Position numbers and translations under genes: made by a program. From Marivivens sp. (lineage in GTDB: Bacteria > Pseudomonadota > Alphaproteobacteria > Rhodobacterales > Rhodobacteraceae): a stretch of 33,292 nt of DNA. Below, piece by piece: positions 15,358-23,624 of this stretch. How positions within the stretch are numbered: position 1 is the first letter of the stretch; the number at the start of each line of letters is the position of its first letter. The notes below the pieces were generated by a model. That model was not told the origin of the DNA, did not search any database, and saw only the letters and a program-made list of their open reading frames with translations. The stretch covers positions 1 through 33,292 of the forward strand of contig JAURFB010000023.1 of the NCBI GenBank assembly GCA_030827165.1, read 5' to 3'.

Positions 15358-16322
15358 GCCCAGGCCCCCCGGTCATTCCTGGCCGAGGCGCGGCGTTGCT
15401 TGAGGTTGCGCGCCAGAAGGTCCATCGCGGCCATGCGGACGGCGACGCCCATCTCGACCTGTGTCTGGATCACCGAGCGGTTGATATCGTCGGCGATGGT
15501 GCCGTCGATCTCGACCCCGCGGTTCATCGGGCCGGGGTGCATCACGATAGCATCGGGCTTGGCGCAAGAAAGCTTGGAAGCATCAAGGCCAAAGCGGTGA
15601 TAGTATTCCCGTTCGGACGGGACAAAGCCGCCATCCATCCGCTCTTTCTGAAGCCGCAGCATCATGACCACGTCCACGTCCTCAAGGCCCTTTGCCATGT
15701 CCTCATAGACCTCAACGCCCAACTCGGCCGCGCCCGCAGGCATCAGGGTCGGCGGCGCGACAAGGCGCACGCGGTTTTCCATCTTGCCAAGAAGAAGGAT
15801 GTTCGACCGAGCGACGCGGCTGTGCAGCACATCGCCGCAAATGGCGATCGACAGGCGGTGCAGCCGCCCCTTGGCGCGGCGGATGGTGAGGGCATCGAGA
15901 AGGGCCTGGGTAGGATGCTCGTGCCGCCCGTCGCCGGCGTTCAGAACCGCGCAATTCACCTTTTGCGCCAGAAGATCGACCGCACCCGACGCATTGTGGC
16001 GCACGACCAGAAGATCGGGGTGCATGGCGTTGAGCGTGAGCGCCGTGTCGATCAGGGTTTCGCCCTTCTTCACGCTCGATTGGGCCATCGTCATGTTCAT
16101 CACATCGGCCCCGAGCCGCTTGCCGGCAAGCTCGAAGCTCGCCTGAGTGCGGGTCGAATTCTCGAAAAACATGTTGATCTGGGTAAGGCCGGCCAAAACA
16201 TCGCGGTGGGCGATCCCGTCGCGGTTCTCGTTCGCATAGCGGTCGGCGAGATCGAGAAGCGTCGTGATTTCGTCCGGTGCGAGGTGTTCGATGCCGAGAA
16301 GATGCTGGGCGCGGAAAGTCAT
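15354..16322 (-). CDS. pyrB: Aspartate carbamoyltransferase catalytic subunit
   Basis: A 322-residue enzyme that condenses carbamoyl phosphate and aspartate in pyrimidine synthesis. The carbamoyl-phosphate site [20 protein letters not shown] (STRT at 56-59) is intact, as are the [12 protein letters not shown] loop, VVRHNASGA, the [10 protein letters not shown] motif and [13 protein letters not shown]. The start at 16322 is preferred over upstream in-frame sequence because an AGAGGG ribosome site precedes it and the family begins with a short FxxxHLL(G/S)I block. A recognisable promoter lies 26-54 bases upstream. No pyrI regulatory subunit is present; the adjacent PyrC' probably forms the holoenzyme with it. 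Confidence 0.96.
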   Translation of the reverse strand: MTFRAQHLLGIEHLAPDEITTLLDLADRYANENRDGIAHRDVLAGLTQINMFFENSTRTQASFELAGKRLGADVMNMTMAQSSVKKGETLIDTALTLNAMHPDLLVVRHNASGAVDLLAQKVNCAVLNAGDGRHEHPTQALLDALTIRRAKGRLHRLSIAICGDVLHSRVARSNILLLGKMENRVRLVAPPTLMPAGAAELGVEVYEDMAKGLEDVDVVMMLRLQKERMDGGFVPSEREYYHRFGLDASKLSCAKPDAIVMHPGPMNRGVEIDGTIADDINRSVIQTQVEMGVAVRMAAMDLLARNLKQRRASARNDRGAWA

Positions 16323-16347
16323 GAGACCCTCTGTTCGGATTTTCCTG

Positions 16348-16376
16348 CTTATAGGAAGCGCGCCGCGTCGCGGCAA
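16348..16376 (-). promoter_or_regulatory. Predicted promoter of the pyrB-pyrC'-plsY operon
   Basis: On the minus strand, TTGCCG (16376-16371) and TATAAG (16353-16348) are separated by exactly 17 bases. This is a good sigma-70-type -35/-10 pair (4 of 6 and 5 of 6 to consensus). Transcription would start near 16341, giving a leader of only about 18 bases before the pyrB ATG. That leaves no room for a pyrimidine-responsive attenuator in the leader. Regulation, if any, would have to act on initiation, for example through start-site choice. Confidence 0.55.
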
Positions 16377-16438
16377 GGCTGGTTTGGGGCGGCCGATTGC
16401 CCCTGCACATTGACGGCAATCCATCCTATCCTTGGAGA

Positions 16439-17242
16439 ATGGAATCTCATGCGGAATATTGGGCCTCGCGGGCGGCGCTTGAATGGCAAGTCGAGATGGG
16501 CGCCGACGAGGCGATGCTCGACGCGCCCGTCGATCGCTATGCCGCCTCGGCCGACGAGGCCGCTCCGCGCGCCGCCGCGATTCCCGCCTCGCCTTCGCGC
16601 CCTGCGATTCCCGAGCCTGCGCCCGCGATTGACGCCGCCGCCATGGCCCGCGCCGCCGCCGCCCGAGCCGAGACCCTCGACGACCTGCGCCAAGTGATTT
16701 CCGGCTTCGAGCTTTGCGAATTGAAGCGGGGCGCCAAAAATACCGTCTTCGGCGATGGCAACGCCACCGCGCGGGTGATGATCGTCGGCGAAGCGCCGGG
16801 GCGGGATGAGGACATCGAGGGGCGGCCCTTCGTCGGCCGCGCCGGTCAGCTTCTCGACCGGATGCTTGAGGCGATCGGTCTCAGCCGGACGAGCCCGGAT
16901 GCACAAAACGCTGTCTACATCACCAATGTCTCGCCCTGGCGTCCACCGTCGAACCGCACGCCTGACGCCGCCGAAATCGCCATGCTCTTGCCGTTCGTGC
17001 AGCGGCATATCGAACTTGCCGACCCGGATGTGATCGTGATGGTCGGCAATACGCCCTGCCAGGCCCTTCTCGGCCAGACCGGCATTACCCGCCTGCGGGG
17101 AAACTGGGCGCAGGTCTTGGGCAAGCCTGCCTTGCCGATGTTTCACCCCGCCTATCTTTTGCGCAATCCCGCCGCCAAACGCGAAGCCTGGGCCGATCTT
17201 CTGGCCCTCAAGGCGCGCCTGAAGTCCTTGAAGAAAGCCTGA
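16439..17242 (+). CDS. Family 4/5-like uracil-DNA glycosylase lacking Fe-S cysteines
   Basis: A 267-residue protein of the uracil-DNA glycosylase superfamily. The catalytic motif [20 protein letters not shown] (117-136) and the second motif [11 protein letters not shown] (234-244) match family 4 UDGs. In classical family 4 enzymes four Cys hold a 4Fe-4S cluster; here the corresponding positions appear as Phe90, Cys93, Trp167 and Leu183, so the cluster is very probably absent. Residues 38-80 are a Pro/Ala-rich linker. I chose the ATG at 16439 ([20 protein letters not shown]) rather than one 42 bases upstream because relatives begin MES and GGAGA adjoins it, though the spacing is short. Active on uracil in DNA by inference only. 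Confidence 0.88.
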   Translation: MESHAEYWASRAALEWQVEMGADEAMLDAPVDRYAASADEAAPRAAAIPASPSRPAIPEPAPAIDAAAMARAAAARAETLDDLRQVISGFELCELKRGAKNTVFGDGNATARVMIVGEAPGRDEDIEGRPFVGRAGQLLDRMLEAIGLSRTSPDAQNAVYITNVSPWRPPSNRTPDAAEIAMLLPFVQRHIELADPDVIVMVGNTPCQALLGQTGITRLRGNWAQVLGKPALPMFHPAYLLRNPAAKREAWADLLALKARLKSLKKA

Positions 17243-17243
17243 C

Positions 17244-17786
17244 ATGAGCCGTATCGACGAAAGCAAAGAGTTCATTCCCGTGCGCATCGCTGTCTTGACG
17301 GTGAGCGATACGCGAACTCTGGCCGAGGATCGTTCGGGCGATACGCTTGTGAGTCGGATTGCGGAGGCGGGGCACAAGCTGGCGGATCGCAAGATCATTC
17401 AGGATGAAAGGGCGCAGATCGCCGATCAGCTTCGGGCCTGGTGCGCCGATCCCGTGATCGACGTGGTGATCTCGACCGGCGGCACCGGCCTGACGGGCCG
17501 CGACGTGACGGTCGAGGCGCACCGCGATGTCTATGAGAAGGAAATCGAAGCCTTCGCGACCGTCTTTACGATCGTCTCGATGCAGAAGATCGGCACCAGT
17601 GCGGTGCAATCCCGCGCGACCGGGGGCGTCGCCAATGGCACCTATCTTTTCGCCCTGCCGGGAAGCCCCGGCGCTTGCAAGGATGCGTGGGACGAGATCC
17701 TCAAGGCGCAGTTCGACTATCGCCACCGGCCCTGTAACTTCGTCGAGATATTTCCAAGGCTCGACGAGCACCTGCGGAGGAAGTGA
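17244..17786 (+). CDS. moaB: Molybdenum cofactor biosynthesis protein B
   Basis: A 180-residue MogA/MoaB-family protein that adenylylates molybdopterin or supports that step of molybdenum cofactor synthesis. The first strand IRIAVLTVSDTR-type segment (VRIAVLTVSDTRTLAEDRSG), the glycine-rich STGGTGLTGRDVTVEA loop, and the C-terminal ATGGVANGTYLFALPGSPGA are all characteristic. It starts one base after the UDG-like gene stops and its own TGA overlaps the next ATG (TGATG), so it is the middle gene of a tight three-gene unit with two DNA-repair-like genes. Other moa/mog genes are not in the window. Confidence 0.95.
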   Translation: MSRIDESKEFIPVRIAVLTVSDTRTLAEDRSGDTLVSRIAEAGHKLADRKIIQDERAQIADQLRAWCADPVIDVVISTGGTGLTGRDVTVEAHRDVYEKEIEAFATVFTIVSMQKIGTSAVQSRATGGVANGTYLFALPGSPGACKDAWDEILKAQFDYRHRPCNFVEIFPRLDEHLRRK

Positions 17787-18451
17787 TGCGCAGCTTCGAC
17801 GAGCTATATGCAATTGCCATTCAGCGGAAGGGCAGCAATGAGGCCGTCGAGGCGCATCTGCCCAAGGCCAGGACCAAGGCCGAGCTTGCCGCCTTACCCG
17901 ATAGTCGCTGGCTGGCCGAAATGGCGCGGGCGATCTTTCAGGCGGGGTTTAGCTGGAAGGTGATCGAGGCCAAGTGGCCGGGGTTCGAGGCAGCGTTTGA
18001 AGGATTCGAGCCTTCGCGGGTCGCCATGTATGGCGACGACGAGCTTGCCCGACTGCTTTCCGACAAGGGGATCGTGCGGAACGGCCCCAAGATCGTGGCG
18101 GTGATCGACAATGCGGTGTTTCTGGCCGACCTCGCCCGCGAACATGGCTCCGCCGCCAGGGCGTTCGCGGACTGGCCCGACGAGGATTACATAGGCCTGC
18201 TCGATTTCCTGAAAAAGCGCGGCTCTCGGCTAGGGGGCAATACCGGCCAGCGGGTCTGCCGCGCGGTCGGCAAGCCAAGCTTTATCTTCAGCTCCGATGT
18301 CGTTGCGCGACTGATCGCCGAAGGAATTGTCGACAAGGAACCATCGTCTAAGCGCGACTTGGCGGCGGTTCAAGCGGCGTTCAATGGCTGGAGCGCTCAG
18401 TCCGGCCGAACGCATAGCGAAGTGAGCCGCCTCTTGGCGCTGACGGTCTGA
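17786..18451 (+). CDS. DNA-3-methyladenine glycosylase I (Tag)-like protein with altered active site
   Basis: A 221-residue HhH-GPD-type protein. It aligns by eye with E. coli Tag around AGFSWKVIEAKWPGFEAAFE (Tag: AGLSWITVLKKRENYRACFH), FEPSRVAMYGDDELARLLSD and GIVRNGPKIVAVIDNA (Tag: GIIRHRGKIQAIIGNA). However, Glu38 of Tag, which contacts the 3-methyladenine base, corresponds to an Ala here, while the stacking Trp is kept. The Cys/His residues of Tag's zinc snap at both termini are missing as well. So the fold is confident but the specificity is not. The ATG at 17786 follows GAGGAAG and overlaps the moaB TGA. The gene converges on the DsbD-domain gene; both stops meet at TGATCA. Confidence 0.85.
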   Translation: MRSFDELYAIAIQRKGSNEAVEAHLPKARTKAELAALPDSRWLAEMARAIFQAGFSWKVIEAKWPGFEAAFEGFEPSRVAMYGDDELARLLSDKGIVRNGPKIVAVIDNAVFLADLAREHGSAARAFADWPDEDYIGLLDFLKKRGSRLGGNTGQRVCRAVGKPSFIFSSDVVARLIAEGIVDKEPSSKRDLAAVQAAFNGWSAQSGRTHSEVSRLLALTV

Positions 18452-19255
18452 TCAGCCGCCGGGGCAGCCGAGAATGTCGACCGCACGCTCAGTGCCCAGG
18501 ACCGTGATCCGCATGGCCGAGCGGGTCAGCGCGATCGGCTCGCCAAAGAGGTTCACCATCTCCGCGCTCGCGGTCAATACGCCGCCAACCCGCGCAGCCG
18601 TTGCCCCAGCCACCCAGATTTCGCCGTCACCCGATTCGATGACGACAACCTCGGGTGTTCCGGTCGAAGGCATTTCCAGTCGCGCGGTGATCTTGACACC
18701 TTTGGCCGTCGGCTCTGCCTGACAGATGACAGAGCCAACGCTGGCTCTTTCGGCCGAGACGGGCTGGTCTATCATGGCAGCGACGATGGCGGGCGTCTTG
18801 CGGTCATCATCCGTCATGTCGATCGCAAATTCGAAAGACATCGGAACGCAGATGTCGTCGCAAACTCCGAATTCGGCGTGTCCGGCAAAGTGCACGGGTT
18901 CGCCCGCCTGTGTCGGGGTGATCTCGATCGGGATCACCACCTGTTCGTGATAACCGATCACGGTCATGCCCGCGTAATCAAAAACTTCGGGCACGGGCCA
19001 GTGAATATCGACGCCCGAGATGTTGCGGCTGCCGGACCAATCCAGATAGGGCGGGATGCCTGCCTCGCCCGGAGCGCGCCAATAGGTTTTCCAGCCTGGC
19101 GCCATCGAAATCTCGATCCCGACAAACCTTTGCCCGTCGGTGCCAAGCCAGCCTGGCAGGATGCGGATACTGGCAGGCTCGTCGCCACTGTTGGCGAGGA
19201 GCGGGGCGGGCGCAAGAAGCGCTAGCGCGGCAAGAAGGGTTCGAAAGCGGATCAT
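18452..19255 (-). CDS. Stand-alone periplasmic DsbD alpha-domain-like protein
   Basis: A 267-residue secreted protein with a typical signal peptide (MIRFRTLLAALALLAPAPLL, cleavage likely after LLA). The mature part resembles the N-terminal immunoglobulin-like domain of DsbD/ScsB: PGWKTYWRAPGEAGIPPYLD, then HEQVVIPIEI, then FGVCDDICVPMSFEFAID with Cys132 and Cys136 as the likely redox pair (CxxxC; E. coli nDsbD has a longer spacing). Two more Cys lie near the C terminus. The membrane and thioredoxin domains of full DsbD are absent, so an electron donor must be elsewhere, perhaps CcdA-like. An upstream in-frame ATG at 19285 would spoil the signal peptide. It diverges from yqgE, with a TlpA-like thioredoxin gene one further along. 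Confidence 0.85.
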   Translation of the reverse strand: MIRFRTLLAALALLAPAPLLANSGDEPASIRILPGWLGTDGQRFVGIEISMAPGWKTYWRAPGEAGIPPYLDWSGSRNISGVDIHWPVPEVFDYAGMTVIGYHEQVVIPIEITPTQAGEPVHFAGHAEFGVCDDICVPMSFEFAIDMTDDDRKTPAIVAAMIDQPVSAERASVGSVICQAEPTAKGVKITARLEMPSTGTPEVVVIESGDGEIWVAGATAARVGGVLTASAEMVNLFGEPIALTRSAMRITVLGTERAVDILGCPGG

Positions 19256-19359
19256 CGCGCCGACAATAGGAACTACGACGGCCAAGGAAAGTCACGTTGT
19301 GGCGAGGATCGCGTGTCCGGCCTCTTGAACGTGGCGGGGACGCACCACATCCTAGGGAT

Positions 19360-19929
19360 ATGAAGCAGGTTTCCTCAGATTTCACGGGCAAGATGCTCAT
19401 CGCGATGCCGGGAATGGGCGATCCACGGTTCGAGCATAGTGTTGTCTATCTCTGCGCACATTCCGATGACGGGGCGATGGGGCTGATCGTCAACAAGCCC
19501 GCCACGGACATTCGCTTTGCCGATTTGCTCGAACAGCTCGGAATTCCCGTGGGCGCTGGCCTGCGCGATATCCGCGTGCATTTCGGCGGGCCGGTCGAAC
19601 ATGGGCGGGGGTTTGTCCTGCATTCGGCCGATTACGAAGCCGAGACTGGCACGATGAAGGTCGACGATGCGGTGTCAATGACCGCCACGACCGAGGTTCT
19701 CGAGCAGATTGCCAAGGGCGACGGGCCCGCCGCGTCGATGCTGGCGCTCGGCTATGCGGGTTGGGGGCCGGGGCAGCTTGAGGACGAGATCGCCGCCAAC
19801 GGCTGGCTCACCTGCGATGCTCGCCCCGACATCCTGTTCGGCCGCGCCAACGAGCACAAGTGGACCGCCGCTCTCAAGACGATGGGAATCGATCCTTTGA
19901 TCCTGTCGGCATCGGCAGGCCGCGCCTAG
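19360..19929 (+). CDS. yqgE: YqgE/AlgH family protein
   Basis: A 189-residue protein with the complete family pattern: FTGKMLIAMPGMGDPRFEHS near the start, VVYLCAHSDDGAMGLIVNKP, then VHFGGPVEHGRGFVLHSADY and ALGYAGWGPGQLEDEIAANG. The function of YqgE/AlgH is unsettled; AlgH affects alginate production in Pseudomonas. The ATG at 19360 is used rather than an in-frame one 63 bases upstream because the family begins just before the FTGKML block. AGGG lies close in front of it. TTGAAC at 19325-19330 may be a -35 element, with a poor -10. It ends in a CTAG shared with the convergent TlpA-like gene. Confidence 0.92.
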   Translation: MKQVSSDFTGKMLIAMPGMGDPRFEHSVVYLCAHSDDGAMGLIVNKPATDIRFADLLEQLGIPVGAGLRDIRVHFGGPVEHGRGFVLHSADYEAETGTMKVDDAVSMTATTEVLEQIAKGDGPAASMLALGYAGWGPGQLEDEIAANGWLTCDARPDILFGRANEHKWTAALKTMGIDPLILSASAGRA

Positions 19930-20480
19930 CTTTTCTGGCCAATCAGGGCCGCGATAAGGGCATGCGCACTGTCGCTGTCCCACTCCGCGCCGCCGACCAG
20001 CCGCGCCACCTCTCGTCCCTCGCGGTCAATCAGGACCGTGACGGGCAAACCCATCACGCCCATATCGCGGGCCAGCTGCTGCTTGGGGTCAAGGTAGACA
20101 GGCATATCTTCCAGACCGATTTCCGAGAGGAACTTGTCGATCGCCGGCGCAGGATTGCGGCCCGTGGCAATGGTCACGATCGCGAAATCCTCGGCCGCAA
20201 ACGCCTCGCCGAGGGCGGCGATCGAGGGCATTTCCTCGCGGCAAGGTGCGCACCATGTCGCCCAGAAATTCACCAAAAGGACTTTGCCCCCAAAATCCGC
20301 GAGGGTTGTCTCGCCTTCGGGGCCGACAAACGGCTCGCTGCTGATGGCCATCGGCTCTTCATGGATGGCCAGCTTCATCATGTCGCCGTCGCGCAGCTCT
20401 TGAAGGGCGGACCCAGCAATTGCCACGTTTGCAACGAGGGCAAGCGCCGTATAAAGAACCGCTGACTTCACTATCCGCAT
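19926..20480 (-). CDS. TlpA-family periplasmic thiol:disulfide reductase
   Basis: A 184-residue thioredoxin-fold protein with an N-terminal signal or anchor ([20 protein letters not shown]). The active site is [20 protein letters not shown] with WCAPC at residues 76-80, as in TlpA/ResA/CcmG proteins that reduce disulfides of apocytochrome c or oxidase copper-site proteins. The cis-proline loop is [13 protein letters not shown]. The start at 20480 is preceded by GGAGG with a four-base spacing. Only 12 bases separate it from the argH start, and the two ribosome sites overlap on opposite strands. This tlpA-argH divergence is familiar in Rhodobacterales. The target protein is not evident. Confidence 0.9.
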   Translation of the reverse strand: MRIVKSAVLYTALALVANVAIAGSALQELRDGDMMKLAIHEEPMAISSEPFVGPEGETTLADFGGKVLLVNFWATWCAPCREEMPSIAALGEAFAAEDFAIVTIATGRNPAPAIDKFLSEIGLEDMPVYLDPKQQLARDMGVMGLPVTVLIDREGREVARLVGGAEWDSDSAHALIAALIGQKS

Positions 20481-20492
20481 AGGACCTCCGAC

Positions 20493-21881
20493 ATGACCAA
20501 GACCTCGAACCAGATGTGGGGCGGGCGGTTCGCTTCCGGGCCGGACGCGATCATGGAAGCGATCAACGCCTCGATCGGGTTCGACAAGCGACTCGCCGCG
20601 CAAGATATCGCCGGCTCGCGGGCCCATGCGGCGATGCTTGCCGCACAAGGCATAGTTACGGATAAGGATGCCGAAGCCATTCGGGAAGGCCTGCTCACCA
20701 TATTGTCAGAAATCGAGGGCGGAAAGTTCGAATTTTCGACTGCGCTTGAAGACATCCACATGAATGTCGAGGCACGGCTTCGCGATTTGATCGGTGCGCC
20801 GGCGGGCCGCCTGCATACCGCGCGCAGCCGCAACGATCAGGTGGCCGTCGATTTTCGCCTGTGGGTGCGCGACCAATGCGACGCCGCCGATCAGGCGCTT
20901 GTGGCCCTGATGCAGGCGCTCTTGGGGCAGGCCGAGGCGGGGGCCGATTGGGTCATGCCCGGCTTTACCCACCTGCAAACGGCGCAGCCGGTGACATGGG
21001 GCCATCATATGCTGGCCTATGTCGAGATGTTCGCCCGCGACCGCAGCCGCTTTGCCGATGCCCGCCGCCGGATGAACGAATCTCCGCTTGGCGCCGCCGC
21101 GTTGGCCGGAACGTCCTTCCCGATCGACCGCCATGCCACGGCCAAGGTGCTTGGCTTTGACCGGCCGACCGCCAACAGCCTCGATTCGGTCTCGGATCGC
21201 GATTTCGCGCTCGAGTTCCTTGCCGCATCGTCGATCTGTGCCATGCACCTGTCGCGCTTTGCCGAAGAGCTGGTGATCTGGTCTTCGGCCCAGTTCCGTT
21301 TCGTGGCCATGTCCGATCGCTGGTCGACCGGCTCGTCGATCATGCCGCAAAAGCGCAACCCCGACGCCGCCGAGCTGATCCGCGCCAAGATCGGACGGAT
21401 TTTCGGGGCCAATGTGGCGCTGATGACGGTGATGAAGGGCCTGCCGCTGACCTATTCCAAGGACATGCAGGAAGACAAGGAACAGGTCTTTGATGCCGCC
21501 GACAGCCTGATGCTGGCGCTGGCTGCGATGACCGGAATGGTAGGCGACATGACCGCCAACCGCCCCAATCTCAAGGCGGCGGCGTCTTCCGGCTTCTCGA
21601 CCGCAACCGATCTGGCCGATTGGCTGGTGCGCGAATTGAACCTGCCGTTCCGCGACGCGCATCATGTCACCGGCTCGCTGGTGGCTGTGGCGGAAGGCAA
21701 GGGCTGCGATCTGCCCGACCTGACGCTTGAGGATATGCAGGCGGTTCACGCGGGCATCCGCGCCGACGTGTTCGATGTGCTTGGCGTCGAAAATTCGGTC
21801 GCTTCGCGGATGAGCTATGGCGGCACCGCGCCGGTGCGCGTTCGCGAACAGATCGCCCGCTGGAAAGAGGCCCTGAAATGA
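20493..21881 (+). CDS. argH: Argininosuccinate lyase
   Basis: A 462-residue enzyme of the fumarase/aspartase superfamily that splits argininosuccinate into arginine and fumarate. The start [20 protein letters not shown] is typical. The substrate loop [20 protein letters not shown], the [17 protein letters not shown] segment with the catalytic His, and the superfamily signature [20 protein letters not shown] are intact. AGGA eight bases upstream is the ribosome site. It heads a rightward chain in which the next two genes each start within the previous stop (ATGA), followed by lysA, so arginine and lysine synthesis genes are likely co-transcribed. Confidence 0.97.
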   Translation: MTKTSNQMWGGRFASGPDAIMEAINASIGFDKRLAAQDIAGSRAHAAMLAAQGIVTDKDAEAIREGLLTILSEIEGGKFEFSTALEDIHMNVEARLRDLIGAPAGRLHTARSRNDQVAVDFRLWVRDQCDAADQALVALMQALLGQAEAGADWVMPGFTHLQTAQPVTWGHHMLAYVEMFARDRSRFADARRRMNESPLGAAALAGTSFPIDRHATAKVLGFDRPTANSLDSVSDRDFALEFLAASSICAMHLSRFAEELVIWSSAQFRFVAMSDRWSTGSSIMPQKRNPDAAELIRAKIGRIFGANVALMTVMKGLPLTYSKDMQEDKEQVFDAADSLMLALAAMTGMVGDMTANRPNLKAAASSGFSTATDLADWLVRELNLPFRDAHHVTGSLVAVAEGKGCDLPDLTLEDMQAVHAGIRADVFDVLGVENSVASRMSYGGTAPVRVREQIARWKEALK

Positions 21882-21979
21882 GAGCGGCGCTTCTGCTTTT
21901 GGTCCTTCTGGCGGGGTGCGGGGCCGACGGGCCGCCGCTGAAGCCGACCGCGGGTCTTGTCGCACAAGAGGCCAAATGA
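21878..21979 (+). CDS. lptM: Tiny LptM-like lipoprotein (33 aa)
   Basis: A 34-codon frame between argH and the DUF2834 gene, overlapping both by four bases (ATGA at each end). The product [20 protein letters not shown] continues [13 protein letters not shown]. It has a perfect lipoprotein signal: short basic start, hydrophobic core and lipobox LAGC with Cys14. The segment right after the Cys, G-x-x-G-P-(P)-L-x-P, is the signature of the LptM/YifL/LppL lipoproteins, one of which (E. coli LptM) helps mature the LptD-LptE lipopolysaccharide translocon. Such mini-genes commonly lie beside lysA. Short enough to be missed by many gene finders. Family assignment is from motif and position; function in this lineage is inference. 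Confidence 0.8.
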   Translation: MRAALLLLVLLAGCGADGPPLKPTAGLVAQEAK

Positions 21980-22296
21980 TGCCGCCGCTGCGCATTGCCT
22001 ATCTTGCCTTGGCAATCTGGGGCGCGGTGCATCCGATGATCTATTATGCCCGCTGGATGCGCGAAAACGAAGGTGGCTTCGGCGGTCTGATCGGCGCATG
22101 GCACGCCAATTTCGCCACCGCCGGCCTTGTTCTCGACCTTCTGATTGCGGCCATTGCCCTGACCCTGTGGATTGTCGTTGAAACATGGGTTCGCAAGAAC
22201 TGGATCGCGCTTCTGGCGATTCCTGCGACCTTCCTCGTCGGTGTCAGCTGTGGTTTGCCGCTTTTCCTTTTTCTCCGCACGCGCCCGATCGTTTGA
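21976..22296 (+). CDS. DUF2834 membrane protein
   Basis: A 106-residue protein with three hydrophobic segments: residues about 5-25 (LRIAYLALAIWGAVHPMIYY), about 47-68 (ATAGLVLDLLIAAIALTLWI) and about 78-100. The ending ATFLVGVSCGLPLFLFLRTR matches the conserved C-terminal helix of the DUF2834 family. Between helices one and two is a charged stretch with RENEGGFGG. Two tandem ATG codons (21976, 21979) follow within the stop of the small lipoprotein gene; the first gives an ATGA overlap. No function is known for the family. Its location between argH and lysA suggests co-expression rather than a shared role. Confidence 0.85.
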   Translation: MMPPLRIAYLALAIWGAVHPMIYYARWMRENEGGFGGLIGAWHANFATAGLVLDLLIAAIALTLWIVVETWVRKNWIALLAIPATFLVGVSCGLPLFLFLRTRPIV

Positions 22297-22358
22297 ACAG
22301 GCCTTGGGTTTGGCTCGTAATCTGCTATGACGCTGCGGAAGATTTCGCAGAGGCGCGC

Positions 22359-23624
22359 ATGGACCACTTTCTCTATCGCAACAGTCAGCTATTTGCCGAA
22401 GACGTGCCGGTGGATGAAATCGCCGCCTCGGTCGGGACGCCGGTCTATATCTATTCGACCGCGACGCTCGTGCGGCATTTCGGACTGTTCGATCAGGCGT
22501 TGGCGGGAATGCCTCATCTTGTCTGCTTTGCGATGAAGTCGCTCTCCAACGTCGCCGTGCTGCGTGTTCTGGGGCAGGCGGGGGCGGGGATCGACGTGGT
22601 CTCCATCGGCGAATACCTGCGGGCCAAGGCGGCGGGCATCCCCGGCGAGCGGATCGTCTTTTCCGGCGTCGCCAAAAGCCGCGAGGAAATGCGCATCGCG
22701 CTTGAGGGCGGCATTCGCCAGTTCAACGTCGAAAGCGAGCCGGAAATGGAGACGCTGAGCGCCGTTGCCACCTCGATGGGGCTTGAGGCGCCGATCACCA
22801 TTCGGGTCAATCCGGATGTCGATGCCAAGACCCATGCCAAGATCGCCACGGGCAAATCGGAAAACAAATTTGGCATCCCGATTGCCAAGGCGCGCGCGGT
22901 TTATGCCCGCGCGGCGGCGTTGCCCGGCATCAGGGTCGTCGGGATCGATGTGCATATCGGCAGCCAGCTGACCGATCTTGAACCGTTCCGTCTTGCTTAT
23001 CGCAAGGTCGCGGCGCTGACCGAAGATCTGCGCGCCGATGGTCACCAGATCGACCGCCTCGATCTCGGCGGCGGCCTTGGCATTCCCTACGAGCGGTCCA
23101 ACGCTGCGCCGCCGCTGCCCGAAGACTATGGCCAGATGATCGCCGAAGAAGTCGGGCATCTGGGCTGCGAGATCGAGATCGAGCCGGGGCGGCTTATCGC
23201 AGGCAATTCCGGGCTGATGGTGTCCGAGATCGTCTATGTCAAGGAAGGCGAGGGGCGCGATTTCCTCATTCTCGATGCGGCGATGAACGATCTTGTCCGC
23301 CCCGCGATGTATGACGCCCATCATGACATCGTGCCTGTCGTCGAGGCGAAGGCTGGCGCGGAGCAGCGAGCCTACGACGTTGTCGGCGGCATCTGCGAGA
23401 CCGGCGATACCTTTGCCCGTGGTCGGATGATGCCGCCGGTGAAGGCGGGCGATCTTGTTGCATTCCGCTCTGCGGGGGCCTACGGGGCGGTCATGGCGAG
23501 CGAATACAACTCGCGCCCCCTGATCCCCGAGGTTCTGGTCGATGGCGACAGATGGGCCGTGATCCGCCGCCGTCCGTCCTATGACGAAATGATCGCACGA
23601 GACATCATTCCCGACTGGCTCTAG
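22359..23624 (+). CDS. lysA: Diaminopimelate decarboxylase
   Basis: A 421-residue PLP enzyme that converts meso-diaminopimelate to lysine. The PLP lysine is expected in CFAMKSLSNVAVLRVL (Lys60). Other family landmarks are GIDVVSIGEYLRAKAAGIPG, the phosphate-binding DLGGGLGIPYE, GCEIEIEPGRLIAGNSG, and the C-terminal GGICETGDTFARGR with the substrate-contacting Cys and the LVAFRSAGAYGAVMASEYNS segment. GAGG five bases before the ATG at 22359 fixes the start; in-frame sequence upstream overlaps the DUF2834 gene and is not coding. The stop TAG forms a CTAG shared with the convergent zinc-ribbon gene. Confidence 0.97.
   Translation: MDHFLYRNSQLFAEDVPVDEIAASVGTPVYIYSTATLVRHFGLFDQALAGMPHLVCFAMKSLSNVAVLRVLGQAGAGIDVVSIGEYLRAKAAGIPGERIVFSGVAKSREEMRIALEGGIRQFNVESEPEMETLSAVATSMGLEAPITIRVNPDVDAKTHAKIATGKSENKFGIPIAKARAVYARAAALPGIRVVGIDVHIGSQLTDLEPFRLAYRKVAALTEDLRADGHQIDRLDLGGGLGIPYERSNAAPPLPEDYGQMIAEEVGHLGCEIEIEPGRLIAGNSGLMVSEIVYVKEGEGRDFLILDAAMNDLVRPAMYDAHHDIVPVVEAKAGAEQRAYDVVGGICETGDTFARGRMMPPVKAGDLVAFRSAGAYGAVMASEYNSRPLIPEVLVDGDRWAVIRRRPSYDEMIARDIIPDWL

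Noticed and set aside
20706-21995. A 429-codon minus-strand frame opposite argH
   Set aside because: Shadow frame with composition typical of antisense translation (Arg, His, Gly rich); argH is complete.
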